Shown: positions 8,505 to 18,035 of the stretch, piece after piece | Position numbering within the stretch: position 1 is the stretch's first letter | How the letters are laid out: each line of letters begins with the position of its first letter | Source: Paracoccaceae bacterium | Lineage (GTDB): Bacteria > Pseudomonadota > Alphaproteobacteria > Rhodobacterales > Rhodobacteraceae | NCBI GenBank assembly: GCA_030697175.1 | Contig: JAUYQR010000008.1 | Span: 1 to 64,000, forward strand | Reading direction: 5' to 3' | Length of the DNA stretch: 64,000 bases | The notes under the pieces: model-generated | Seen by the model: only the letters and a program-made list of their open reading frames with translations | Database searches by the model: none | What the model was told of the DNA's origin: nothing | Program-made: the position numbers and the translations under genes

Positions 8505-9789
8505 TGACGCTGCGCAGGAGAATACGGCCCTGACCGATTTCATTCACGAAGAAAACCCGGCATCGAGCCGCGAATGGCAGGCCTTGTCTGGCGTGGCGAT
8601 TGCCGTCGCCTTTGTGGCTTTCGTGACCAATCTTGACCTTTTCCTGTCGGTTCGCGGCATCCTTCCGCTTAACACGCTGGTGGTCTTCGTCGCGTTCAGC
8701 GCGGTGTATCTGGGGATGGTTCTTGCCGCGAAGGGGCGGCAGGGCTTCGATCTGTTTCTGTTCGGCCTGAGGCTGAACCGGGTGCCCTTCGGCCTGTTCG
8801 CGTTGTGGATCATCGCGCATGTGCTTGCATCGGGCAGGACCGTGCTGTCGGGCAACGACGTTGATTTCACGCAGATCTTTCCGGTCTTTCAGTTCGTCGT
8901 TCTGACCTTTGGTCTGCTGGTTGCGGTGGCAGACCCTGGCGGCAGGCAAATCTCTGTGGCTGCCCGCTGGGCGATTGTGGTGCTGGGCGGATCGGTGATC
9001 TTCGAGACGATCTTTCCGGGGGCGCTCGGGGCTGATACTGCCCGGACCGGCGGGTTTGCATTGAACGCGAACATTCCCGGATTCATCATTCCCGCGCTGT
9101 TGGCCTTGTCTCTGGATTTCAGGCGGGTGCGGACGGTTGATTTGGTGGTGATGCTGGTGTCGCTTGTCGCTGTCATCTGCACGCTGTCACGGATGGGGAT
9201 CGCCATGCTTGCACTGGTGATCGCGGTCTATGGCTTTTTTCATGTCCTTCGCGGGGGAAGCGAGAAGAAGCTGCGCAAGCTGGCGTTCATCGCACTTCTT
9301 GTGGTTGGCCTGACATTGCTGGCGGTGGGCAGTCTGGCGTTGCTTGCCAGTTCGGGCCAGGTCGATGGCGAGTTTCAGGCGCGGATCGCAGTCTTGCTGC
9401 ACGGCGGTGACAAGGTCTTCAACGACCCGTATCGCGGGCCGTTGCTTGAATATTTCGTGCATCTGGCCAGTCAGCACCCCTGGGCTGGCTACGGTACCGG
9501 CGCGACGTTGATGAACGCTGCCGCAAGTGCGCCGCTGCACCTTGGCCCGCACAATGTTTATGTCAGGACCTGGGTGGATACGGGCTTTGTCGGGATGGCG
9601 CTGTATCTGGCCTTCGTGGCGTCGATCATCGGACTTGGCATCCTGCGAAGATCGGTATCGGCGGTGACGATTGGAACGCTGGTGGCGCTTTACGGCGGGT
9701 TTTCCCACAATGTCACGGACAACAAGGCCGTGCTCATCCTTGTGGGCGTGACGCTTGGTCTGTCTGCCATGCGAGAGCGGGAGCGATAG
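8482..9789 (+). CDS. O-antigen ligase / Wzy-like polysaccharide polymerase
   Basis: A 435-residue integral membrane protein with about ten hydrophobic helices and a long periplasmic loop between roughly residues 285 and 360. This holds YRGPLLEYFVHLASQHPWAGYGTG and LGPHNVYVRTWVDTGFVGM, the typical O-antigen ligase/Wzy_C loop with an HN motif before the last helices. The role is polymerisation of lipid-linked repeat units (or ligation) on the periplasmic side. The frame overlaps the 3' end of the sugar transferase gene by 23 bases. Sequence alone does not separate polymerase from ligase; the company of Wzx- and Wzz-like genes favours polymerase. Confidence 0.85.
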   Translation: MQATAADDDAAQENTALTDFIHEENPASSREWQALSGVAIAVAFVAFVTNLDLFLSVRGILPLNTLVVFVAFSAVYLGMVLAAKGRQGFDLFLFGLRLNRVPFGLFALWIIAHVLASGRTVLSGNDVDFTQIFPVFQFVVLTFGLLVAVADPGGRQISVAARWAIVVLGGSVIFETIFPGALGADTARTGGFALNANIPGFIIPALLALSLDFRRVRTVDLVVMLVSLVAVICTLSRMGIAMLALVIAVYGFFHVLRGGSEKKLRKLAFIALLVVGLTLLAVGSLALLASSGQVDGEFQARIAVLLHGGDKVFNDPYRGPLLEYFVHLASQHPWAGYGTGATLMNAAASAPLHLGPHNVYVRTWVDTGFVGMALYLAFVASIIGLGILRRSVSAVTIGTLVALYGGFSHNVTDNKAVLILVGVTLGLSAMRERER

Positions 9790-9792
9790 CCC

Positions 9793-10956
9793 ATGCGCGT
9801 TCTGCATGTGATCGACGGAATAGGCGTTGGTGGTGCCGAACTGGTGCTGATCCAACTGATCGAACAGCTTGAAAAGCGCGGGGTTCACAGCATCGTCCTG
9901 ACCCTGACCCCCGCCGGAATTCTGCGCGACCGGCTTGTCGCGTCGGGGGCGGAGCTGGTGGAAATGGACATGGCCAAGGGCCGGCTGCCCTGGGCCGGTC
10001 TGGTGGCCATGGTGCGCGCGATGAAGGCGTCGAAGCCGGATGTGATCCAGGGCTGGATGTACCACGGAAACTTTGCTGCGATGGTCCTGCGCGATCTAGC
10101 CTTGCTTCGCACGCCGATGTTCTGGAGCATCCACAATACGTTGGAGCCGAAGCTGCCGTTTTCGGCGGTGACCAGGCTGGCGTATCTGGCCTGTCGCGTC
10201 ATGGCGTTCCGCCCAAGATCGATAGTCTACGTATCGCGCGCGGCCGCAGACCAGCATGCGGCGGCAGGGTTCCGGGCCTCGAAGGCCAGCGTCATTCCGA
10301 ACGGCACCAACTGCGACCAGTTCAAGCCGTCGGCGACCGAACGGGCCAGGGTTCGAGCGGTCTTGGGCCTTGGCGACGATGTGTTCCTGCTGGGGTGCTT
10401 TGCCAGATGGGCCACGATGAAGGGCCATCCGAATCTGTTCGAGGCGATCGCCCGGCTGAAAGAGCAGGGTCTGACGCCCAAGGTCTTGCTTGCGGGAACA
10501 CGGATGGAGCCGTCCAACGCCGATCTTGCGGCCCTGATGGCGCGGTTTGGCGTAACGGCAGAGTGCATCTGCCTTGGCGAACGCTCCGACGTGCAGGACT
10601 TGATGACCGCGATTGACGGTCTGGTGCTGCCGTCGATCTACGGCGAGGCGTTCCCGATGGTGTTGGGCGAGGCGATGGCGTGCCAGATCCCCTGTGTTGC
10701 AACCGATGTTGGCGACAGCGCGTATCTGCTGGGCAATGCCGGGATCATCGTGCCGCCATCGGATGTGGGCGGATTGACGGATGCATTGTCGAAGCTGGTG
10801 CGGATGGCACCGGAAGAACGGGCCGCGCTTGGAACCTTGGCGCGGGATCGGGTCAGAACGCGGTTTTCGATCGACACGATGACGGATGCCTATCTTGATC
10901 TTTACGCGCCCTCCGGTCGGGTGAGTGCGGCGGCTTCTTCCAGCGTGTTGGGGTAG
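9793..10956 (+). CDS. Glycosyltransferase family 4 (GT-B fold)
   Basis: A 387-residue cytosolic or peripheral-membrane transferase. The N-terminal acceptor domain starts MRVLHVIDGIGVGGAELVL, a glycine loop typical of GT4 enzymes. The C-terminal nucleotide-sugar domain carries LPSIYGEAFPMVLGEAMACQ, the E-x7-E motif, around residues 278-296, followed by PCVATDVGDSAYLLG. It retains a sugar-diphosphonucleotide donor and adds one residue to the growing lipid-linked repeat unit. It lies four bases after the polymerase gene, in the same operon. Donor and linkage unknown. Confidence 0.9.
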   Translation: MRVLHVIDGIGVGGAELVLIQLIEQLEKRGVHSIVLTLTPAGILRDRLVASGAELVEMDMAKGRLPWAGLVAMVRAMKASKPDVIQGWMYHGNFAAMVLRDLALLRTPMFWSIHNTLEPKLPFSAVTRLAYLACRVMAFRPRSIVYVSRAAADQHAAAGFRASKASVIPNGTNCDQFKPSATERARVRAVLGLGDDVFLLGCFARWATMKGHPNLFEAIARLKEQGLTPKVLLAGTRMEPSNADLAALMARFGVTAECICLGERSDVQDLMTAIDGLVLPSIYGEAFPMVLGEAMACQIPCVATDVGDSAYLLGNAGIIVPPSDVGGLTDALSKLVRMAPEERAALGTLARDRVRTRFSIDTMTDAYLDLYAPSGRVSAAASSSVLG

Positions 10957-10965
10957 GTAACGAGG

Positions 10966-12021
10966 GTGGTGTCAGAGCGGTCTGCGACCAAGACGGATGA
11001 GTTGCCCCGGCTGGGCGTGATCATGCCGTGCCGAAACGAGCAAGCCATGATCCGGCGCAGCATCTCGTCGGTGCTGGCGTTCGACTACCCGGCTGATCGA
11101 ATGACCCTCACCGTGGTTGACGGGATGAGCACCGATGCAACCAGGGCAATCATCGAAGAGATTGCTGCAAGTGACCCCAGGGTCAGGCTTTTGATCAACC
11201 CGGACCGGCTTCCGGCGCCGGCCCTGAACCTGGCAATCGACAGCCTGGACTGTGACATCGTCCTGCGGGTTGACGCCCATTCGGTATATCCGCCGGACTA
11301 TGCGGCACGCAGCGTCGCGGCGCTTTTGGAAACCGGAGCCCAGAATGTTGGCGGGGTCTGGGTCACCGTTCCCGGCGCCGACACGCCAGCGGCGAAGGCG
11401 ATCGCCTTTTCGCTGGCGCATCCCTTCGGCGTGGGCAACGCCGAGTATCGCACCGGAACGCGTGAGCGGCGCTGGGCCGATACGGTGCCTTTCGGATGCT
11501 GGCGTCTGGAGACGTTGCGGGAGATGGGCGGCTTCACCACCGATATCCCGTATGGCGAGGATGACGAGCTGAACGGCCGCCTGAGGGCCGCAGGTGGCCG
11601 TATCCTCCTGGACCCGTCAATCACCTGCGAATATGTGGCGCGGCCGAGTTTGGGCAAGTTCATGCTGATGCTCTACCGGTATGGACGTTCAAAACCGGCG
11701 ACCGCGATGCGGCTTGGCAAGGTTACGACGGTGCGCCAACTGGTGCCGCTGATCTTCGTCCTGACGACTGCCGGGTCCGTAGCACTTGCCTTTGTCAGCC
11801 CGCCATTGCTGCTTGTCGGGGCTGCGGCGATGCTGGCGCATCTGGCGGTGGGAACGAGTGTTGCGGCAAGGGCGGCAGCGGCGCGGCGTCTGGATCGGCC
11901 GTCGGCGCTGAGGGTGCCTCACACCTTGTTGGCTGGACATGTTGCATACGGGATGGGATATCTTGTCGGACTTTTGTATCAGCTCAACCCTTGGAAACAT
12001 CGACCGAATGTTCACACCTAG
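10966..12021 (+). CDS. Glycosyltransferase family 2 with C-terminal membrane helices (ExoA-like)
   Basis: A 351-residue GT-A fold enzyme. Visible: IMPCRNEQAMIRRSISSVL (donor-binding strand), VDGMSTDATRAI, RVDAHSVYP as the DxD-like metal site, and PYGEDDELNGRLRAAGG with the catalytic acidic cluster. Two to three hydrophobic helices near residues 255-340 anchor it. It resembles ExoA-type beta-glycosyltransferases of succinoglycan synthesis. The start is a GTG (10966), nine bases after the previous gene; the adjacent GTG at 10969 is also possible. It overlaps the next gene by 14 bases. Confidence 0.88.
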   Translation: MVSERSATKTDELPRLGVIMPCRNEQAMIRRSISSVLAFDYPADRMTLTVVDGMSTDATRAIIEEIAASDPRVRLLINPDRLPAPALNLAIDSLDCDIVLRVDAHSVYPPDYAARSVAALLETGAQNVGGVWVTVPGADTPAAKAIAFSLAHPFGVGNAEYRTGTRERRWADTVPFGCWRLETLREMGGFTTDIPYGEDDELNGRLRAAGGRILLDPSITCEYVARPSLGKFMLMLYRYGRSKPATAMRLGKVTTVRQLVPLIFVLTTAGSVALAFVSPPLLLVGAAAMLAHLAVGTSVAARAAAARRLDRPSALRVPHTLLAGHVAYGMGYLVGLLYQLNPWKHRPNVHT

Positions 12022-13009
12022 CTTTGTTACCTGGTCGTTGGGAGTGCTCGGCAATCACCGGCTCGCGAGGCTGCTTCTGGCGGCCACCCTTGGTGCCGCG
12101 TTGGCACCGGGTTTGGCGCAGGCAGACGTCGGCAGGACAATCCACGTGTCGCCGACCAAAGGAAATGATGGCAATCCGGGAACCCGCAACCAGCCGCTGG
12201 CGTCGATCGCCGCTGCGGTTGGTATCGTGAACCCGGGGGATACGATCCTGTTGGCGCCGGGGGTATACAAGGTCAAGAGCCGCACCGAGTACGGTGTCCG
12301 GATTACGCGCGATGGAACCAAGTCCGCCCCGATCACCATGCGGACCGAGGGCGGCGAGGCGGTCATCGATTGCAGTGCGCTGACGTCAACGAAGACCGTC
12401 TATTGCCTGCAGCTTGAAGCCGACTGGTGGCGAATTTCCAATGTCGCGGTCACCGGCAGCACGCAGAACGCGAAGGGGGCGTGGGCAGTTGGCCTTAACC
12501 TGCTGAACGCAAGCAACAACGTCCTGCAGTCGGTGCGCGCCTTCAAGAACCAGGGCCCCGGAATTGCGCTGATCGGGAAATCCGGCAATAATCTGCTGCA
12601 GGATTGTGAATCCTTTTCAAATTACGATCCGCTGGCGTCTACCCCGGGTGGCAACGCCGACGGGATTCAGATTTCCTCGATCAACAAGAAGCAGGTTGGC
12701 AATGTTGTCTCAAGATGCAACTCGCACAACAATTCGGATGATGGGTTCGATCTTTGGAAGACCGAAGCGGTGGTAACCATCCAGCACTCGATCGCCAAGC
12801 GGAACGGCTTTGTCCCCGGCACGTCGCAAAAAGCCGGCGATGGCGTCGGCTTCAAGTTGGGAAAGAACAGTTCCGGTCCGAAGCACCAGATCCTTTACAA
12901 TCGCGCCCTGAACAACCGCGCCGCAGGATTTGATCGAAACGGTGCTGCCCGTTCGCCGATCTATGTGGAAAACGTAGCGCAGGGCAACGGCGGCGGCCCG
13001 TATAAATAG
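12008..13009 (+). CDS. Secreted right-handed parallel beta-helix protein (polysaccharide lyase family 9-like)
   Basis: A 333-residue protein with an N-terminal signal sequence (LARLLLAATLGAALAPGLAQA, cleavage around residue 36) and a DUF1565/PL9-type beta helix: TIHVSPTKGNDGNPGTRNQP, where PL9 enzymes start. Further on GNADGIQIS and NNSDDGFDLWK reproduce the acidic cluster (D, DD, D) that binds the catalytic calcium in Pel9A-type pectate lyases. A lysine-containing segment FKLGKNSSG follows. The position inside a polysaccharide assembly operon suggests it trims or depolymerises the exported polymer, or controls its length. Substrate is inferred only; uronic-acid polymers are the family norm. 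ATG 12008 lies inside the end of the preceding gene. Confidence 0.82.
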   Translation: MFTPSFVTWSLGVLGNHRLARLLLAATLGAALAPGLAQADVGRTIHVSPTKGNDGNPGTRNQPLASIAAAVGIVNPGDTILLAPGVYKVKSRTEYGVRITRDGTKSAPITMRTEGGEAVIDCSALTSTKTVYCLQLEADWWRISNVAVTGSTQNAKGAWAVGLNLLNASNNVLQSVRAFKNQGPGIALIGKSGNNLLQDCESFSNYDPLASTPGGNADGIQISSINKKQVGNVVSRCNSHNNSDDGFDLWKTEAVVTIQHSIAKRNGFVPGTSQKAGDGVGFKLGKNSSGPKHQILYNRALNNRAAGFDRNGAARSPIYVENVAQGNGGGPYK

Positions 13010-13012
13010 GGG

Positions 13013-14158
13013 CTAGGCCCACTCTTTTTCAGGGCGCGCCCCGGTTTTCACCGTCGCTGCCACCAGCAGGGCGAACAGGAAGAACGACAGGAAACCGATA
13101 GCTGCAATGACGGCAGGCGGGATGCTGCTTGGCGTGGCCGGAGCGACCGCAGGCGCAACCAACCGCGCATCGTCGGACACGAAGTTGGACAGTTCACGGA
13201 TTTCAAACAGGCGCTGCAGCATCTCGCGATGAACTTTTGCCGTCACCTCGGCTTCCCGGACGAGGGTGGGCAGGTTTGAAGGCTGTGCCAGTTCGCCCGT
13301 CTGTTCGCCCGTCTGTTCGCCCGCCAGTTCACCCGGGCCTGTCAGAGCGGTCAGGTCCGACAGGGCAGACGCCAATGCCGTGCGCGTATCGTCCAGCGGT
13401 GCTTCGGCGGCAGCAAGGGTGCTGTCGGCGACAAGCTCGTCGATAAGGGCAATTCCCTTTTCCAGGCTGGCAACCGCTTGGTCGAGTGCCTGCTTTTCGT
13501 CGGCGGTTACAGAGGCTTGTGCGCCACGCGCCTCGGCCACCTTCAGGTCGGCCGCCTGTGCCGACTGCGCAAGGATTGCAACCCGCCGCTCAACCTCGTC
13601 GCCGACCTTTTGCAAGTCGGCTGCCTTGACGTCACGTTGACCTTGCAGGAATTGCGCCACCACTTCGTTGGCGACGAAGGCGGCGAAGTCGGGGTCTTCT
13701 GCCGAAAACGAGACCTCGATGATATCGGCCGAGTTCACCCGGCGGACACTGAGGTTGCTGGCGATGACCTGTCGCAACTGCGCCTCGGAGGTGGGCAGTT
13801 TCGCCACCGGGCCTGCCTTGGCCGGGTCCGCAAGAAGCACTTTCGCCACCCGATCCAGCGTCTGGGCAGATCGAAGAAGCTGAACCTGTGTGTCCAAGAC
13901 GACATTGTCCCCGCTCAGGTCAAGCGAGGCCGGTTCGTAATTCAGGACTGACAGGGAATAGGGGCTGACCAAAAGCGACGCGGTCGAGGTGTAGGTGTCG
14001 GGGTTGGAAACGCCGGTCCCGAAACCGATTGCCGCCCCAAACACGCCAAACGCCAGAATTGCCCCGATCCGATTGCGAATAAGCGAAAGCGGTGTCGTAT
14101 GAACCTCGACTTGCTCCAAGGGTAGATCCTCTTCCACTGTCAAACGCATTCTTGCCAT
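13013..14158 (-). CDS. Wzz-like chain-length / polysaccharide co-polymerase protein without kinase domain
   Basis: A 381-residue inner-membrane protein. TM1 lies near residues 32-50 (IGAILAFGVFGAAIGFGTG), followed by the Wzz-family segment DTYTSTASLLVSPYSLSVL. A large periplasmic coiled-coil-rich region includes heptad-like AEARGAQASVTADEKQAL. TM2 lies near residues 348-372. No C-terminal BY-kinase domain (no Walker A) is present, so phosphorylation-type control would need a separate partner. A short repeat GEQTGEQTGEL lies in the coiled region. ATG 14158 is preferred because AAGG lies 10 bases upstream; a TTG three codons earlier is in frame. It is transcribed against the neighbouring genes and ends four bases from the beta-helix gene. 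Confidence 0.85.
   Translation of the reverse strand: MARMRLTVEEDLPLEQVEVHTTPLSLIRNRIGAILAFGVFGAAIGFGTGVSNPDTYTSTASLLVSPYSLSVLNYEPASLDLSGDNVVLDTQVQLLRSAQTLDRVAKVLLADPAKAGPVAKLPTSEAQLRQVIASNLSVRRVNSADIIEVSFSAEDPDFAAFVANEVVAQFLQGQRDVKAADLQKVGDEVERRVAILAQSAQAADLKVAEARGAQASVTADEKQALDQAVASLEKGIALIDELVADSTLAAAEAPLDDTRTALASALSDLTALTGPGELAGEQTGEQTGELAQPSNLPTLVREAEVTAKVHREMLQRLFEIRELSNFVSDDARLVAPAVAPATPSSIPPAVIAAIGFLSFFLFALLVAATVKTGARPEKEWA
13291..13326. repeat. 12-bp in-frame microrepeat inside the Wzz-like gene
   Basis: GTTCGCCCGTCT occurs at 13291-13302 and 13303-13314, followed by a diverged copy at 13315-13326. On the coding strand it makes a repeated Gly-Glu-Gln-Thr unit in the periplasmic domain. 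It is a slippage-prone, length-variable candidate that would change the protein by four residues per unit. Confidence 0.75.
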
Positions 14159-14240
14159 GCTATGCAAGCCTTGCGGTCAAACAAATAACCACAAGACAAT
14201 GCCAACGCCAGATGGTTCGCCGATGTGTCTGTGAAACTTT

Positions 14241-15389
14241 ATGAAAAAGAGTTCGAAAAACATCGATTCCTCCCATGACGAGTTTCAGCATGTCGCCCTT
14301 TTCCTGCCGAACCTTGACGGTGGTGGTGCCGAGCGGGCTTTTGTCAACCTGGCGCGCGGGATTGCGGAGTTGGGCCACCGGGTAGACCTAGTGGTTGGCA
14401 CCGCAGCAGGACCGCTTCGTTCCGAAGTCTCGCCTCTGGTCAGGGTTGTTGATCTGGCTGCATCCAGACTGGTCTTCTCGCTTCCCGGACTGATCCGCTA
14501 TCTGCGATCGGAACGGCCCGATCTGGTGTATTCCGCGCTGGAAGAAGCCGGCATCCTTGCCTTGCTGGCACGCAGGATTTCAGGCGTGGCGGCAAAGGTC
14601 ATCCCCAGCATTCGCAATACATTGTCGGACGAAGCGCGGCAGTCGTCGCCAAAGCGCAAGCTCCTTCTCAGGCTTGCGCGCTGGCTTTATCCTTCGGCGG
14701 ATGCGGTTGTTGCGGTATCCAAGGGTGTCGCGAAGGATGCGGCCGGGGTTTTGCATCTGCCGCTTGCGTCGATCCGCGTCATACGCAACCCGACACTCAC
14801 GCCAGACCTGCGCGCGGCCGCGATGCAGCCCGTGGACCATCCCTGGTTCGCCCCGAAGTCCGCGCCCGTCATCCTTGGCTGCGGCCGCCTTGCGCCGCAA
14901 AAGGATTTCGCCACGCTGATCGAGGCTTTCGCGCGGGTCAGGGCAATAAGGCCCTGCAAACTTGTGATACTTGGAGAGGGGCCGCTGCGGCAAGACCTTG
15001 CCCGTCTGGCCGGGGAACTGGGCGTTGCGGCGGATGTGGCGATGCCCGGCTTTGACGCGAACCCCTACCGTTTCATGGAAAAGTGCGACGTCTTTGTGCT
15101 GTCGTCGGTGTTCGAGGGCTCTCCCAATGTGGTGGTTCAAGCCCTTGCCTGCGGCGCCCCGGTTGTGTCGACCGATTGCCCAAGCGGACCGGACGAGATT
15201 CTGCAAGGTGTTGCGCGGGGAAAGCTGGTTCCGGTTGGCAATCCCGAGCGGATGGCTGCTGCGATCAGCTTATTTCTGGATGGCGGTGCCGAAGGTCCGG
15301 TATTCGTCAATCTGGCTGGTTTCGATTATATCGAGGCTGCGCGCAACTATCTGGGCGTGCTGAAACAGGCAAGTGCGAGGGACAATTAG
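14241..15389 (+). CDS. Glycosyltransferase family 4
   Basis: A 382-residue GT-B transferase. After a polar leader (MKKSSKNIDSSHDEFQH) comes VALFLPNLDGGGAERAFVNLA, the family glycine-rich acceptor loop. Later come VILGCGRLAPQKDFATLIEAF and VLSSVFEGSPNVVVQALACG, the E-x7-E-like region with the second acidic position changed (E..........A), then PVVSTDCPSGPDEIL. This variant is common in the GT4 subgroup of N-acetylgalactosamine transferases (PglA/PglJ-like), although the donor is not provable. It is oriented opposite to the Wzz-like gene, with an 82-base divergent gap that must hold both promoters. Confidence 0.88.
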   Translation: MKKSSKNIDSSHDEFQHVALFLPNLDGGGAERAFVNLARGIAELGHRVDLVVGTAAGPLRSEVSPLVRVVDLAASRLVFSLPGLIRYLRSERPDLVYSALEEAGILALLARRISGVAAKVIPSIRNTLSDEARQSSPKRKLLLRLARWLYPSADAVVAVSKGVAKDAAGVLHLPLASIRVIRNPTLTPDLRAAAMQPVDHPWFAPKSAPVILGCGRLAPQKDFATLIEAFARVRAIRPCKLVILGEGPLRQDLARLAGELGVAADVAMPGFDANPYRFMEKCDVFVLSSVFEGSPNVVVQALACGAPVVSTDCPSGPDEILQGVARGKLVPVGNPERMAAAISLFLDGGAEGPVFVNLAGFDYIEAARNYLGVLKQASARDN

Positions 15390-15430
15390 GCCCTTGCTCC
15401 AGAAGTCATCAGAAAAGGTATCGGGATAGC

Positions 15431-16561
15431 ATGGTGCGTGATTTGCGGGTCCTTCAGGTTATTGACCACCTCGAGGTTGGTGGCGCCCAAAGATTGCTTG
15501 AGGTCTTGCGAAGCGGAACACCGCCAGACCGGACGATAGAGATTCTCTCGATGGGGTCTGAGGGCGATCCGTTGTATGCGCGCCTTTCACGAAAGAACGT
15601 GCAGATCACCGTTGAACCAGACTGCCGACTTTGGAGGCCGTCTTCGTATTTCAGGATTTTCAAGGCCATTCGGCGCATAAGGCCGGACGTCATTCATGTG
15701 CATTTGACGTCCGCAACGATCGTTGGTGCCATTGCCGGCTGGCTGGCGCGGTGCCCGGTCGTCGTGACGATTCACAGCACCAGAACGGTTCAGGTGACCG
15801 GGCTTCGGGGAAGATGCCTGCGGTTTCTTGAAACTGCGACCATTCGGCTGTTCGTGGATCGGATCATCTTTGTCGGCAAGGTCACGGCAGAGGCGAACCG
15901 CCACCGGTTCGGGCGGATTCCGATGGTCACCATCGACAACGTGGTGGAACCTCCGGACCGCGCTTTGGCCTTGCGTCGCGCGCAAACGCGGACAGCTTTC
16001 GGGGCGCAGGACGGCGATGTGGTCATCCTGTCAACCGGGCGTTTGACCCCGGTGAAAAACATCGGTTTGCTGCTGCAGGCTTTTGCCAAAGTGCGCAGCG
16101 CCCACCCTGAGGCAAAGCTTTGGGTCTGTGGCGACGGAAGCATGGCTGCGGCGCTGGCCGAACAGGCTGCGTCCCTCGCCCTGGGCGACGCGGTGAGTTT
16201 TCTGGGGGGGCGGGATGATGTTCCCGTTCTGCTGCAAGCCGTAGACATCTACGCGCTGAGCTCGGATGCCGAGGGCCTGCCGCTTGCCTTGCTGGAAGCG
16301 ATGTCCGCGGGCCTGCCCGTTGTTGCGACTGCCGTGGGCAGTGTTCCCGATTACGTGGAGGGCGGCGCTGGCTTGATCGTGGCCCCTCGACAGGTTGACG
16401 ATTTTGGCAATGCTTTGAGCCGGATGGTTGGCGACACTGCATTCCGAGCCGACGCCGGTCGTGTGGCGCGTGAGCGGGCGGATGCGTTCACCGATGTGGT
16501 AACGTGGCGGGAAGCGGTGGAGGCCGAATATGCAAAAGCGAAGCATGGCCCCACACGGTGA
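15431..16561 (+). CDS. Glycosyltransferase family 4
   Basis: A 376-residue GT-B enzyme starting MVRDLRVLQVIDHLEVGGAQ. N-terminal DVIHVHLTSATIVGA and C-terminal ILSTGRLTPVKNIGLLLQAF and ALSSDAEGLPLALLEAMSAG (EGLPLALLE, the E-x7-E motif) are typical. It follows the previous transferase by 41 bases on the same strand and probably shares its transcript. It adds one sugar to the repeat unit; donor and acceptor unknown. The ATG at 15431 was chosen because the homologous N-terminal strand starts there, although the frame is open much further upstream. Confidence 0.88.
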   Translation: MVRDLRVLQVIDHLEVGGAQRLLEVLRSGTPPDRTIEILSMGSEGDPLYARLSRKNVQITVEPDCRLWRPSSYFRIFKAIRRIRPDVIHVHLTSATIVGAIAGWLARCPVVVTIHSTRTVQVTGLRGRCLRFLETATIRLFVDRIIFVGKVTAEANRHRFGRIPMVTIDNVVEPPDRALALRRAQTRTAFGAQDGDVVILSTGRLTPVKNIGLLLQAFAKVRSAHPEAKLWVCGDGSMAAALAEQAASLALGDAVSFLGGRDDVPVLLQAVDIYALSSDAEGLPLALLEAMSAGLPVVATAVGSVPDYVEGGAGLIVAPRQVDDFGNALSRMVGDTAFRADAGRVARERADAFTDVVTWREAVEAEYAKAKHGPTR

Positions 16562-16565
16562 GCTG

Positions 16566-18035
16566 TCAAGAACCACGCGAGGCGCGCAGTTTTTGCGCCG
16601 CAGACTTCAGCTTTTGCCGTTCATCGGGTGACAGCACGACCGCATAGGCCAGCGTGAGCAGCGTCAGCGTTGTAACCGCGAAGGCACCCATGCTGGCGGC
16701 AAGACCGAATTGGTCATCCAGGTAGGTCATGATTGCACCGCCAAGGAGGGTCAGCGGAACGATAATCACAAAGCTGGCCGTATCCCATTTGAGATCGGAG
16801 ACGCGACTTGCCATCACGGTCAGGACAACCGTCCGAACGATGCTGCCGACCAGAACCGCGACGGACACGCCCAGCAGACCAAAAGCAGGTGCCAGAGCGA
16901 ACATGGCCATAACCGTCGCCAATGCTCCGAGGATGTAGGCGACAAGTTTCAGGCCTGTCCGCCGTTGCAGGATCAGGCCGATTTCGGTGATCCAGCTGAT
17001 GGATTCTATGGCCAGCGCCATCAGAAGCGGAAACACGATGACCGCCGCTCCGACGTATTTCTCGCTGGCAAGAAAAACGATCATCGGCTTTGCCACGCTG
17101 GATAAAGCCAGAACCAGCAGACATGACAGCAGCACGAGGATTTTCAGGACGAGGTTGTAGGTGGCCTGTGCGTCAGGCCGTTTGCCGATCGACAGGGCGA
17201 AGGGTTCCCATGCCGACTGGAACGCGAAGGCAAAAAGCCCGAACAGCATGGTAATCTTTGCTCCAGCGGCATAAAGCCCAAGCGCATCAGTCGTGAGAAG
17301 CAGAGCCACAAGCGAGCGTTCGATCAAGGGAACGACCCGCCGCAGGGCGCTGATCGCTCCATAAGGCAAGGTATAGTGCAACATCTGCAGCACATAATGC
17401 AGCCTTGCGGTCGGTTTCAGCCAGCCCCGAATATAATAGATGCCAATTCCTGCAAAAACGACCGAGGATAACAGCCCCGCAAACAGGATTCCACGGACTG
17501 ACGCATCGAACAGGAAAATTGCTGTCAGCCAGCAGACAGCCTGGGTGAACGAAAATCCGACAGAAAGGAATATGTACTTGTTGCGAGAAAATGTCACCCG
17601 CAGCAGGACAACGGCGAAATTCAGCAACACCAGGAAGGGTGCCTGAAGCAGCAGCATATTGAAGGCCGGCTGGAATTGCTGACCAATGCCAAGAAGCGAA
17701 AGGGCGTGTCCGCCCAAAAGCCAGGTCAGGGGCAGGGCAATCGCCAGAACGTAAAGCCGCAGGAAGAACGACTGGGAAATAAGCTCGCGCCGCGTTTCAT
17801 GATCTTCATACTCGAAGAAATAGCGCGCAACGCCGCTGTCCTGGCCGAATACCAGAAACACTGTCAAGAACCCGCCAAAGACCTGAAGCATGTCAAAGAC
17901 GCCATACTCTGCCACGGCAAGATGCCGGACGATGATGGGAAATGTGATCAGGGACGCAAAGCGGCTGACCGCTGCCGCCATGCCGTAAATTGCGGAATCC
18001 TTGGCCAGAAAGCGCAGGCGCCCGCCAAGGCTCAT
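16566..18035 (-). CDS. Wzx-like polysaccharide flippase (MATE/MOP superfamily)
   Basis: A 489-residue integral membrane protein with about 12-14 hydrophobic helices, beginning with a cytosolic stretch and GMAAAVSRFASLITFPIIVRH. An arginine-rich loop pattern and PYGAISALRRVVPLIERSLVALL fit the oligosaccharide flippase family. It translocates undecaprenyl-diphosphate-linked repeat units to the periplasm for the polymerase at 8.5-9.8 kb. It is convergent with the glycosyltransferase ending at 16561 (five-base gap). Confidence 0.88.
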   Translation of the reverse strand: MSLGGRLRFLAKDSAIYGMAAAVSRFASLITFPIIVRHLAVAEYGVFDMLQVFGGFLTVFLVFGQDSGVARYFFEYEDHETRRELISQSFFLRLYVLAIALPLTWLLGGHALSLLGIGQQFQPAFNMLLLQAPFLVLLNFAVVLLRVTFSRNKYIFLSVGFSFTQAVCWLTAIFLFDASVRGILFAGLLSSVVFAGIGIYYIRGWLKPTARLHYVLQMLHYTLPYGAISALRRVVPLIERSLVALLLTTDALGLYAAGAKITMLFGLFAFAFQSAWEPFALSIGKRPDAQATYNLVLKILVLLSCLLVLALSSVAKPMIVFLASEKYVGAAVIVFPLLMALAIESISWITEIGLILQRRTGLKLVAYILGALATVMAMFALAPAFGLLGVSVAVLVGSIVRTVVLTVMASRVSDLKWDTASFVIIVPLTLLGGAIMTYLDDQFGLAASMGAFAVTTLTLLTLAYAVVLSPDERQKLKSAAQKLRASRGS

